In this document: positions 53,643 through 63,287 of the stretch, piece after piece | Layout: each line of letters starts with the position of its first letter | Numbering within the stretch: position 1 is the first letter of the stretch | NCBI RefSeq assembly: GCF_040112705.1 | Contig: NZ_CP157804.1 | Span: 3,094,001-3,158,000 of the forward strand | Direction: 5' to 3' | Origin: Flagellimonas sp. MMG031 | GTDB taxonomy: Bacteria; Bacteroidota; Bacteroidia; Flavobacteriales; Flavobacteriaceae | Length of the DNA stretch: 64,000 bases | The notes under the pieces: model-generated | The model's input: the letters and a program-made list of their open reading frames with translations, nothing else | Told to the model about the DNA's origin: nothing | Database searches by the model: none | Position numbers and translations under genes: made by a program

Positions 53643-55070
53643 ATGAAACTACTTAGATACCAAAAAACAGCCTTGGCCTTAATTGTCGGGATTCTTTTTT
53701 CATGTTCCCACGAACTACAGCAGGTTGATTTAACCCATAGTGATATGTCAATTTTGGAATCTTCTAACTCCTTTAACTTAGTTTCCTCTATTTCAAACCA
53801 TCATTATGTTCAAAATCTTGACATCGTCCTCGGAGATGTGAAACAAGGTCAGATTTATAATTTGTACACCACTACCACAGAGATCGATAACATACTGGAC
53901 GGATTTGAGAGCATGGGCGTTGGAGGTATAAGAATTACCATTTTTGCTGAAGGCGTAAATCCAAATAAACCAATGTTCGATTACTTCTATACCGAGGCAA
54001 AGGCAAGAGGCTTTAAAATTTTTGCAAACCCTATGGAATACAGGGGAGGTCAGAAGATAGCAAATGGGATGGGGCCTGATCAAGGAACCGGACCATCGGT
54101 TCTTGGCAGTACTACAGCAACGGAAACCTTGATCAATCGCGTAATTGATTTCGCCCAAGAATATGCAGTGGATTGGATATGCCCCTTTAATGAAGATGGA
54201 GGGCCTGGCAAACACTGGACCGCAGCTCAGATGAACACCATTTTCTCTTCCGTCCATGCTGCCAATCTTAACGGCGCCCAACTTATAGGTCCATGTACAT
54301 ATGGAATACCAGAGGGAATTGCGGTACTGAACAATACCAACATCAAAGACTACATATCCATTGCAACAACACATAATCTAGGCTTCCATCATGATAAATG
54401 GCCAGATTTTATTGCTGCCGCTGGACCATTGCCTGTTTGGGATTCCGAGACAAACAACAGAAAAAAGTTCCCAGATAAGGATGTAAGAATTGATGCTGCC
54501 ATAAATGCCGGTGTTGACGGACTTGTCCTTTACAACAGTTTAAAAGGGATTGACTGGACCGATGGTACTTTAACCGGTACCGGGGTGAATGCGAATTCAG
54601 GTCAGGACTTCAAGGATAAAATCACACAGTATTATTTTGTTCAGAATAAGGAAACAGGTGATAGGATAAAACCTTATACCAATTTCGATAATAATTCCTT
54701 GATAGTAGAGGTGCCCAGCTATTGGAATGGCGTATACTCCCAATGGGAATTGGTCCCGGTGGAAAATGGATGGTATCGCCTAAAGAATAGAGGGGGCGGA
54801 ACCTATGTAAGGCCAGAAACCAACAATGATTTTTCAAACATCCTCTCCAAAACCTCCTTTTATGGTACCGCATTGCATGTCCAATGGAGAACAAATGATG
54901 CTGGAAATGGATTTGTCTTCATCGAGAATAGAGGGACGGGTAAAGTACTCAATGCAAGAAATTACGATGACCTGGGAAACAATAATGATGTGGAGGTTAT
55001 TAAAATTCAGCAAGTACCTAATTTCTGGACAGGGAACTGGTCTCAATGGCAGTTGATAGAGGCCAACTAA
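53643..55070 (+). CDS. Glycoside hydrolase (clan-A type) with C-terminal ricin-like domain
   Basis: 475 residues. Lipoprotein signal TALALIVGILFSCSHEL. TIM-barrel part about 60-310: GIRITIFAEGVNPNKPMFDYFYTEAKARGFKIFANPMEY; candidate acid/base Glu in ICPFNEDGGPGKHW and candidate nucleophile in LPVWDSETNN. From about 330 on there are QWELVPVENGWYRLKNRGGGTYVRP-type repeats of a ricin/CBM13-like beta trefoil, with three QW-type motifs. The GH family cannot be named. No T9SS tail, so it is surface-anchored as a lipoprotein. Likely acts on the polysaccharide of this locus. Confidence 0.75.
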   Translation: MKLLRYQKTALALIVGILFSCSHELQQVDLTHSDMSILESSNSFNLVSSISNHHYVQNLDIVLGDVKQGQIYNLYTTTTEIDNILDGFESMGVGGIRITIFAEGVNPNKPMFDYFYTEAKARGFKIFANPMEYRGGQKIANGMGPDQGTGPSVLGSTTATETLINRVIDFAQEYAVDWICPFNEDGGPGKHWTAAQMNTIFSSVHAANLNGAQLIGPCTYGIPEGIAVLNNTNIKDYISIATTHNLGFHHDKWPDFIAAAGPLPVWDSETNNRKKFPDKDVRIDAAINAGVDGLVLYNSLKGIDWTDGTLTGTGVNANSGQDFKDKITQYYFVQNKETGDRIKPYTNFDNNSLIVEVPSYWNGVYSQWELVPVENGWYRLKNRGGGTYVRPETNNDFSNILSKTSFYGTALHVQWRTNDAGNGFVFIENRGTGKVLNARNYDDLGNNNDVEVIKIQQVPNFWTGNWSQWQLIEAN

Positions 55071-55497
55071 AAAAGAAGATGGGTTTTAAACGTTCAAGGC
55101 CAGATTTTTATATCGACGCTTTAACTCAACATAAAATAAAACTTGGAAATATCATCCTTTGTCGAAATAACATATCAGCCCAAGGAGAATGATTTCGACT
55201 GACGCCTACAGAAACCGGGAGAATTAGAAGTATTTACCAGAATACATCGGTTCAATCGGAAAGCTTTTGATTCCATTGGAAATGGTAATGCTTTATGAAA
55301 AATAAGGGTTCCTGGGTTGAAAGAAATTTAAATAAAAGATTGAACTGGTTGATTTTCCATTGGCAAAAAATAATGGTAAATGGCCAAACCATTTCAGCAT
55401 GTGAAGAATTGAAGCAGGTATTGACAAGTCGATCATTTATCATAAAAAGACAAAAAGTACAGCTCCATCATTAATGTAATTAAGAAAAACACATATT
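55071..55497. other. Intergenic region
   Basis: About 430 bp between the two glycoside hydrolase genes. A small leftward frame (55252-55443) has no natural composition. Nothing else is supported; the second gene's promoter must lie near its end. Confidence 0.5.
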
Positions 55498-58400
55498 ATG
55501 AAACAGAATAAATACTTTCTATACCTACTTGTATGCCTCTTGGCAATTGTACATACACCAAAACTATTAGGTCAAAATGTGCAGGTCAACGTTGAGGTAT
55601 CCAATACATTGACAAATATTGCCCAAAACCCTGTTGGACTTTGTTTAAGCTATCCTCATGATGATACCGACTATTTTCCAAATCGGGTTAGGTCCACAAC
55701 GGAAGCATTCAATTCCATACAAGGAGGTACCCTACGATTTCCAATGGGTGCACTTGCCGATAATTATCTTTGGCATGAACCCGGTGATTATCAAAATGCA
55801 GTAAATGGTTTAAATCCTCGAATAGCTTCAGAGGGGAGAAATCCAGCACCCTGGGATTGGTTGGTAAATACTGATGGTACCATTAAGGACAGCGCCCTTG
55901 ACTTTGATGAGTTCGTCGACCTGTACCAACAAACAGGAACAGAACCAATTATTATGGTCAATGCATTCGGGCACGTTGATGCGGAATCCCTTTACTCTTA
56001 CGAACAAATTAAAACCAATGCTGTTGAATGGGTACGGTATGCCAACATAACCAAAAACCTCAATATTAAATATTGGGAAATTGGCAACGAGCTAAGTGTG
56101 GAAGTCAATAAGGGACATATCACTGTGCAAGAATACATTGATCTTTTCAATGATTTTGCGGATGCTATGAAGGCGGTTGACCCAACCATAAAAGTGGGCT
56201 TGGGATTAGGATTTGGACATTTCGACCAAGTACTTGCAGGAACTTACACCAAAGCAGATTTTGTGGTGCCCCATCAATATCAGGGATTTGAAAATTATAA
56301 CGAATACAAAAATTTGATTTCGCCCCCTCCCCTGACCTATATTACCAATGCGAACAATGCCATCAGTAACCTGCCGGCACCCTACAGGGATACGATAGAA
56401 ATCTTAGCAACAGAATTTAGCTCCTTTAGTCCACAAGGCAGCTGGAAGTCTCCAAATGGCAGTAATGACCCAGCCAATACCATTGGAAAATCCTTGGTGA
56501 CATTTGAAATGATCACAAGTGCATTGGCACAATATGACCGGATTGCTTACATGCATTTTTGGACCACTCACTCCGCTTTTAACGCAATGGGATTCAGTGA
56601 TAAATATGCAAATGCCTTTGACCAGTATTTGAACACACTTCCCCAAGGTAATGCGCTTACCATATTCAATATGTTCAGAAAAGACCGGATGGTTCAGACC
56701 TCATCAACCTCTTCCTTGATACGTTCGTATGCTTCATATTCGCCAAATTCAGAAGAATTAAGTATCTATTTAATAAATAAAGATACCAATCCAGTACCAG
56801 TAGACATCAACAATATCGATAATGCATCCCAATTGGGTTCTGGCAACATATGGACGTACGCAGGGAATACTGGGTCGCCAGAGGATACAGCTACCTCGAT
56901 TTCTCAAACCGGTACCGCTAGTCCTCAAGGAAATGGCTATAGCATAACATTGCCCCCTGTTTCGGTAACCGTAATCAATACAACGCAAATACTGCTACAG
57001 TTATACCTCCAACAGGTCCGACCAGCATCGACAATGAATCGCTTGGTGGTGCTCTTCAATGGACCACATTACCCGACCCTTCGGGTTCCAGTTATAAGGA
57101 AGTGAGATTACTATCGAATTCAGCTCCCCAAAACGGTATTTCCTGGGAATTCGTTCCCAGCTCAGAGCCTGGATGGTATAATATTTTTACCGAAAGCGGG
57201 GAAGTTCTGCAACTTACAAACATCCCGGATACATTGGGTAGTGTTACGGGCAAGGCACTTAGAACCACCGACATCACCTCTGATGGTAGTTGGAAAAGAT
57301 TTCGTTTGGTGCAGGCCCCCAATGGTAAAGTATTTATAGAAAACCAACAATTCAACAGCTATATACGAGCTACGAATATTGAACAAGATACCAATTTACC
57401 GGCCTATTTCGTTCATGGTGCAGATAATACCAATACAGGGGTTTGGACTCAATGGACCATTACTTCCCAACAAGTGGAAGAGTGTTCAATAGTACCTCAT
57501 TTCCAAATAAATGGAGGTGTGTGGCAGGATAGCATTACCACAATAAACGCGACCCTTGGTGATACTGTATTATTGGGTCCTGAGTCAAATGAATTTGGTG
57601 ATGTGGGAGGCAACTGGAACTGGGTTGGACCAAATGGTTTCTCCGCTTCAACCAGAGAAATCACACTGAACAACATTCAATTACATCAGGCCGGCACCTA
57701 TACCGTTTCCAATTCCGATCAAAATGGTTGCACATCAACGCTGGATTTTATGATAGCCGTAACAGGTTTCACCGATGAATATTACATAGACAACGTAGGG
57801 CTTAACCTAAGGCTGAAAAGCAATGGGACCGATACTGGTGCCATTGCGACCAATACAGGGGATATGGAGGAGAGAACCCATTGGAATCTGGTCGATGCCG
57901 GTAATGGCAAGTATTTTATTGAATCTTCTCCCAGCGGTAAGCGGTTGAGATGTAATAATGCCAATGGCAACGACACTGGCTCTGTTGATTTGGTCGCCAA
58001 TACGTATTCAGGGTCATGGGTACAATGGGAACTTATCCCAATAGGCTCATATTATTTTATAGAAAACGAATTCCATGGTGCTAGGTTAAGAGCTAACTCA
58101 AACCAGGAAATTGTCGTAGGAACCATTGCCAGTTCAGGTCTCTGGGTACAATGGGAGTTGAATGGCACAGGAACAGGAACGTCTGCAAAATCCACACAAT
58201 CCTCGCTTTCCCCAAAGTCCGAACCAACGGCTGAAAGCGAGGTTTTCAATACAGAGTCACTATCAAATCCTAATTTATCAATGGCCATTTTCCCTAATCC
58301 GGTCAACGCCTCTTTTACTATAAAATTCAACAAAAAGGATGAAGGAAATTTATTTATTTATAACCCATCCGGCCAACTGGTATACGCTCAGAAATATAAC

Positions 58401-58511
58401 GGGGACACCATTGATATTGACAATGGTGCCAAATTCAAATCGGGACTATATTTTGTCAAATGTGTTTCAGCTACCGGAGAAGTGAATGATAGAAGGATCC
58501 TAGTGAAGTAA
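55498..58511 (+). pseudogene. Large secreted glycoside hydrolase with ricin-like, Ig-like and T9SS domains, split by a frameshift
   Basis: Reads as one gene of about 1000 residues with a frame change near 56980-56984. First part: signal peptide, then a clan-A-like barrel with GGTLRFPMGAL, KYWEIGNELSVEV (acid/base Glu), DFVVPHQYQGF and EILATEFSSFS (nucleophile Glu). After VTVIN the original frame runs into nonsense and stops at 57105, while the other frame gives NANTATVIPPTGPTSIDNES... EVRLLSNSAP and continues unbroken through a ricin-like part, an Ig-like part, a second ricin-like part and a T9SS type A sorting domain (AIFPNPVNASFTIKFN...SGLYFVK). One base seems lost. GH family not named (GH51/GH39/GH86-like layout). 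Confidence 0.85.
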
Positions 58512-58597
58512 CATCAAAAGTCGGTTTCAGTTAGAGCTGAAATTAAATTTTCTGAAACATGAAAACAATGACATCCTTATGGAATTGACAACTTAAT

Positions 58598-60085
58598 ATG
58601 ATTTCTATGAATCGATATCAAAAAATAATAATTATACTCTGTCTTGGAGGCTTCCTTTTGGCATTGACTGCCATTCAGGTCTTCCGTGGTGAAAATGCAC
58701 TTCTGAAAAAAGAAGTGACCATTAAAAAACCCAACATTGTCCTTATTAATATTGACGACCTAGGCTGGAAAGATCTAGGGTTTATGGGCAGCCATTATTA
58801 TGATACACCTCATTTGGATAGGCTGGCCAAAGAAGGCATGGTCTTTACCAATGCATATGCCAATGCTGCCAACTGTGCACCAAGCAGGGCATGTCTACTT
58901 TCTGGGTTGAACACACCAAGACACGGGGTATTTACCGTAGGCTCATCAGAAAGAGGGGACAGTCGAACCCGTAAACTTGTTCCCATAAAGAATAGATTGT
59001 ATCTGCATGATTCCATTTATACCCTCCCCGAAATGATGAAATCGGCTGGATATATTACGGCCAATATTGGCAAATGGCATGTAGGAAAAGATCCTACAAC
59101 TCAAGGAATCGATTACAATGTAGGGGGAAGCAGTCGAGGCAATCCTGGAACAAAAGGGTATTTTTCACCCTATAACATTGATTTCATTAAAGATGGTCCC
59201 AAAGGAGAATATTTGACCGATAGATTGGTACAGGAAGCTATCTCCTTCATTACTAAAAATAAGGATAGCAGTTTTTTCGCCTACCTTCCTCTTTACACTG
59301 TACACACCCCCCTTCAAGGAAAAAAAGCATGGTTGGAAAAATATAAAGATAAAGCAGGAACGAACGGACAAGACAACCCTGTTTATGCTGCGATGGTAAG
59401 TTCCATGGACGAGAATGTGGGAAAAATATTGAGGGCGTTGGACACATTGAAACTATCAGAAAGCACATTGGTCGTTTTCACTTCGGACAATGGAGGAATT
59501 CGTGCCATTTCCAACCAACATCCTTTACGGGGGGGTAAGGGTTCTTACTATGAAGGTGGTATTCGTGTACCGTTGATCATTCGTTGGCCTGGTCATGTAC
59601 TCCCTGGGACACAAAACAATAATCGCGTGAGCAATCTCGATCTGATGCCAACCTTCCAGGAAATCTCATATCCTAGAAAAAAGACTCGTTTTCTGGATGG
59701 GATAAGTTTTGCAAATCAGTTCATGGATGTATCCAAGACTGAGCGAGATCTTTTTTTTCATTTCCCCATATACTTACAGGCCTATAACCCAAAGCAAGAC
59801 GATGGTCGAGACCCCTTGTTCAGAACAAGGCCAGGTGCTGTTGTGATTTCCGGGGACTGGAAGCTCCACCACTATTTTGAGGACGATGGCCTAGAATTAT
59901 ATCATCTAAATGAAGACCCCGGCGAAAGAGAAAATATGGTAGAGCTGTATCCCGATAAGACTCGAGAACTGTTAAAAAAACTCAGCGTTTGGCAAAAAAA
60001 TGTAAACGCTCCCATTCCTAATGAAAAAAATGCAAATTATGATTCGAACTATGAACATCAAAAGTTGGCGCAAGCGATTAAGTAA
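58598..60085 (+). CDS. Sulfatase, formylglycine type
   Basis: 495 residues with an N-terminal membrane/signal helix (IIIILCLGGFLLALTAIQVF). Metal site PNIVLINIDDLGWKDLGFMGS; NCAPSRACLLSGLNTPRHGVF with the CAPSR modification site; GYITANIGKWHVG; YLPLYTVHTPLQGKKAW; VVFTSDNGGIRAISNQ; GGKGSYYEGGIRVPLIIRWPG. Length normal. It is followed by another sulfatase whose start overlaps its end by 35 bp. Confidence 0.93.
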   Translation: MISMNRYQKIIIILCLGGFLLALTAIQVFRGENALLKKEVTIKKPNIVLINIDDLGWKDLGFMGSHYYDTPHLDRLAKEGMVFTNAYANAANCAPSRACLLSGLNTPRHGVFTVGSSERGDSRTRKLVPIKNRLYLHDSIYTLPEMMKSAGYITANIGKWHVGKDPTTQGIDYNVGGSSRGNPGTKGYFSPYNIDFIKDGPKGEYLTDRLVQEAISFITKNKDSSFFAYLPLYTVHTPLQGKKAWLEKYKDKAGTNGQDNPVYAAMVSSMDENVGKILRALDTLKLSESTLVVFTSDNGGIRAISNQHPLRGGKGSYYEGGIRVPLIIRWPGHVLPGTQNNNRVSNLDLMPTFQEISYPRKKTRFLDGISFANQFMDVSKTERDLFFHFPIYLQAYNPKQDDGRDPLFRTRPGAVVISGDWKLHHYFEDDGLELYHLNEDPGERENMVELYPDKTRELLKKLSVWQKNVNAPIPNEKNANYDSNYEHQKLAQAIK

Positions 60086-61955
60086 ATTATCAATAGTAAT
60101 GGTACTTATCTTTTTGGGATGTGTACCTCAAAAAAAAGTGAGCAAGCCCAACGTCCTTTGGCTGGTAGTTGAGGATATGAGCCCATACCTATCCTTTTAT
60201 GGCAATACGTTTACCCATACGCCAACACTGGATTCCCTGGCCCGGAAAAGTATCATTTTTGACAATGCCCATTCAAATGGAGCACAATGCTCACCGGCAC
60301 GCAGCACATTGATTTCCGGTATCTATGCACCCATGTTGGGCACAGATTGGCATCGCCTAGCAAGACCGGTGCCCCAAGAGTTTTACTATCCCCTATACTT
60401 AAAAAAAGCGGGGTTCTACACTACAAATAATAGCAAAACCGATTACAACGACAGCAATCGCCCAAAAAATGTATGGGACCTATCCAAAAAAGGAGCGACC
60501 TATGTAGGGCGCACTGATACAAGTAAACCGTTTTTCTCGGTCATGAACTACGGTGGCACGCATACATCACGGATCGCAACGCGCGATACCCTGGGACGGA
60601 GTCCGAGAAGGATTCATCCCGACTCCGTAATAGTTCCTGACTATTTACCTGATATTCCAGAAGTTCGGAACGATTTAGCCTGGCATTATGATTCCGTTTC
60701 AGAAATGGATCAATGGGTGAAAGAAAAATTGGAGGAACTTAAGGACTCCGGTGAGCTTGAAAATACGATCATATTCTTCTACTCCGACCATGGGGGATGT
60801 CTACCGCGAGCAAAGGCTTTTACATATGAAGTCGGCACAAAAGTGCCATTATTGGTTCATTTTCCGGAAAAATTCAAACATTTGGCAAATGGTAAAACCA
60901 CGGGGCGAGACGATCGTTTGGTCGGTTTTGTGGACTTTGCGCCAACAATTTTCAATCTTTTGGACATTGAAATACCCGACTTTATGATGGGTAGGCCATT
61001 TTTAGGAAAAAACCAGCCCAAGCCGAAAAATACACTTTTTACCTATCGCACCAACCAAGAACAGAATTATATTCCCTCGCGTGCATTGTCCGATGGCAAG
61101 TACCGTTTAATCTGGAACTTTAATACCGCCTACCCTAACGGTGCAAGACAATCATACCAATGGCAAATGCCCTCTTACCAAGGTTGGGACAAAGCCTTCC
61201 TGGAGAAAAGAACCGATTCTTTGGAAAGTGTCTTTTGGAAACCTATGCAACCCTTCGAATTTTATGATACCGAAAACGACTTTTACGAATCCAAGAATCT
61301 CATCAACGCACCTGAACATAAAGTCAAAATCGATGAAATGAAAGAAGAACTTTTAGCGCTAATGAAACAGGAAAAGGATTTGGGACTCTATCCGTGGTCA
61401 ATACGCAAAAAAGAGGACAGTATACCTTTCTATCATTATGTGCGAAGAACAGATCAAGATGTCGAAGCGGTTATTGATGCCGCTGTTTTGGCCAGTACGG
61501 CCACGATTAACGAGTTACAGGCCTTGATTGAAAACATACAAAGTGATGAAGACGCCATTAGATACTGGGGCGTTCTTGGGGTTTTGGCTTTGTATGAGCA
61601 TGGGCAACTCGAGGAAATTCCAAATGAAATCACTACTGTGTTTGAAGAAGATTCCGAAACAGAAATAAGGCTCATAGCCGCGGAACTACTGGTAAAGGGA
61701 AAAGGTGACAAAAATGCCCTGAACTTTATTTTGGAACAGGTAAAAGCCAATTATTTTATTGCTTTTTCGGTGCTCCAAAATTTAGGTTCCCATGCCAAAC
61801 CCATAGAAAAAGAATTGTTGGAATTAGAGGACAATCCCAAACTAAAACAATTTTATATACGCTCTGCGTTGATAAACACAGGCTACTATCAGTATGACGA
61901 CCTTTATCGCGACAAAAAGGATATAAATTTGGGCTACCAAGAACCAAAATCTTGA
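60051..61955 (+). CDS. Sulfatase, SGSH-like, with C-terminal helical repeats
   Basis: About 634 residues from ATG 60051. Lipoprotein signal SKLSIVMVLIFLGCVPQ. Sulfatase core: PNVLWLVVEDMSPYLSFYGN, GAQCSPARSTLISGIYAP (CSPAR modification site, an Ala in place of Ser), GFYTTNNSKTDYN, FFSVMNYGGTHTS, IIFFYSDHGGCLPRAKAF. After about residue 440 there is a HEAT-like helical part (ATINELQALIENIQSDEDAIRYWGVLGVLALYEHGQL). The family resembles N-sulfoglucosamine sulfohydrolase-type (S1_8) enzymes. Likely co-transcribed with the sulfatase before it. Confidence 0.88.
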   Translation: MNIKSWRKRLSKLSIVMVLIFLGCVPQKKVSKPNVLWLVVEDMSPYLSFYGNTFTHTPTLDSLARKSIIFDNAHSNGAQCSPARSTLISGIYAPMLGTDWHRLARPVPQEFYYPLYLKKAGFYTTNNSKTDYNDSNRPKNVWDLSKKGATYVGRTDTSKPFFSVMNYGGTHTSRIATRDTLGRSPRRIHPDSVIVPDYLPDIPEVRNDLAWHYDSVSEMDQWVKEKLEELKDSGELENTIIFFYSDHGGCLPRAKAFTYEVGTKVPLLVHFPEKFKHLANGKTTGRDDRLVGFVDFAPTIFNLLDIEIPDFMMGRPFLGKNQPKPKNTLFTYRTNQEQNYIPSRALSDGKYRLIWNFNTAYPNGARQSYQWQMPSYQGWDKAFLEKRTDSLESVFWKPMQPFEFYDTENDFYESKNLINAPEHKVKIDEMKEELLALMKQEKDLGLYPWSIRKKEDSIPFYHYVRRTDQDVEAVIDAAVLASTATINELQALIENIQSDEDAIRYWGVLGVLALYEHGQLEEIPNEITTVFEEDSETEIRLIAAELLVKGKGDKNALNFILEQVKANYFIAFSVLQNLGSHAKPIEKELLELEDNPKLKQFYIRSALINTGYYQYDDLYRDKKDINLGYQEPKS

Positions 61956-62395
61956 AAGGAACCAGTTGATTTCCTTTAAACTGAAATCAATGTGATGTTG
62001 ATGGGCAATCAGGCCAATTTCCTAAGTACACTTTGATAACTCTATATGATTAATTATGTATTTGGGAAATTGGCTTGAATCCTTATTGTGCGTTCTGATA
62101 TTGTTTTTGGCACAAGATTCAATCATAGCCAAGGTACGGCATGGCTTTCAAAGGCAAAAAAAATCCTGACTGACACTTGATACTTAAGTTTTTCAAATTA
62201 CAGCAATCCCAAAATACAGCCTATGGAAATGAAGCACTACTTGTTCAATGTAATTAATTGCGAGTAGTCACTACATTTTTGCGCTGGCAATCATAGTAAT
62301 ACAAACAATCTTGCCAATTATCGTTTCATGGAACAATATTCAGAATAAAACACATCCAAAAATATGATTCTGGGCTTGTTTTTTGTTTACCGTAG
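61956..62395. other. Intergenic region between convergent genes
   Basis: About 440 bp. No gene, terminator hairpin or repeat that I could support. Confidence 0.5.
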
Positions 62396-63241
62396 TTATC
62401 CTTGTTTTTCCAACCAGCCCAAAGATTGTATGAACAAATCAGCTTGCTCAAGTGTTTTTTGATAATATTCCAAGCTTCTGTTATAATTAAAAAAACCATG
62501 TTTCTGACCATCATATAGATGTAACTCACAGCGACTCCCCAACCTTTCCATTTGCATGGTGAAATACCTCGCCGTTTCAACAGGAACAAGATGATCTTTG
62601 GTCCCCAGCAAAATAATGGTGGGTGGCGCACCTTTCTTTATATTGTGCAAAGGAGAAAATTGATGGTATTGCTCCTTGATGCGATCATATCCATAACCCG
62701 CAGGACCATTATCAAATACAGGATTAAATAAAACCAGAGCATTCGGTTTACAACTAATATCCAAATCATCCGTGAATTCGTTAAATCCCTCTATCAATGC
62801 GGTTGCGGAAGCAAGATGACCACCAGCCGATCCCCCACTGGCGATTATTTTGTTCGCATCTATTCCTAGACTATCTGCATTTTTTCGCAAAAAACGAATA
62901 GCGGATTTAGCATCCCTTAACGAGGCAAAAGGTGTTGTACCGTCCCTTTTATATACCCGGTAATCGACCAGTGCGGTCGCTAAACCTCTTTTTGTAAAAT
63001 GCTCGGCATAGGGTCGAAATTGCTCTATGGTTCCCGTATTCCATCCACCACCAAAGTAAAACACCAATAATGGAACTGGCCTTTTAAATTGTTCATCCGG
63101 TAAATTCAGTTCAAGAAACAAGGAATCCTTGCCCACCGTTTTGTAAATCATTTGGGATTGGCTGAACCCCTTCAGATAAAAAAATAGAATAAAAATGAGA
63201 AGACCTCCAAACCTAATAATGGAACTGTATGATTTGTTCAT
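62396..63241 (-). CDS. Exported alpha/beta-hydrolase (esterase)
   Basis: 281 residues. Signal peptide GGLLIFILFFYLKGFSQ. LLVFYFGGGWNTGTIEQFRPYAEHF holds the oxyanion-loop glycines; nucleophile Ser in ASGGSAGGHLASATAL; Asp in IILLGTKDHLVPVET; His in GQKHGFFNYN. It resembles carbohydrate esterases/lipases of the BD-FAE kind that remove acyl groups from sugars. Neighbour of a sulfatase on the same strand (gap 46 bp). Confidence 0.87.
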   Translation of the reverse strand: MNKSYSSIIRFGGLLIFILFFYLKGFSQSQMIYKTVGKDSLFLELNLPDEQFKRPVPLLVFYFGGGWNTGTIEQFRPYAEHFTKRGLATALVDYRVYKRDGTTPFASLRDAKSAIRFLRKNADSLGIDANKIIASGGSAGGHLASATALIEGFNEFTDDLDISCKPNALVLFNPVFDNGPAGYGYDRIKEQYHQFSPLHNIKKGAPPTIILLGTKDHLVPVETARYFTMQMERLGSRCELHLYDGQKHGFFNYNRSLEYYQKTLEQADLFIQSLGWLEKQG

Positions 63242-63287
63242 GGATTTAGTATTTAGTGATTAAAAAAGTTTAGTGCATTATAAAATC

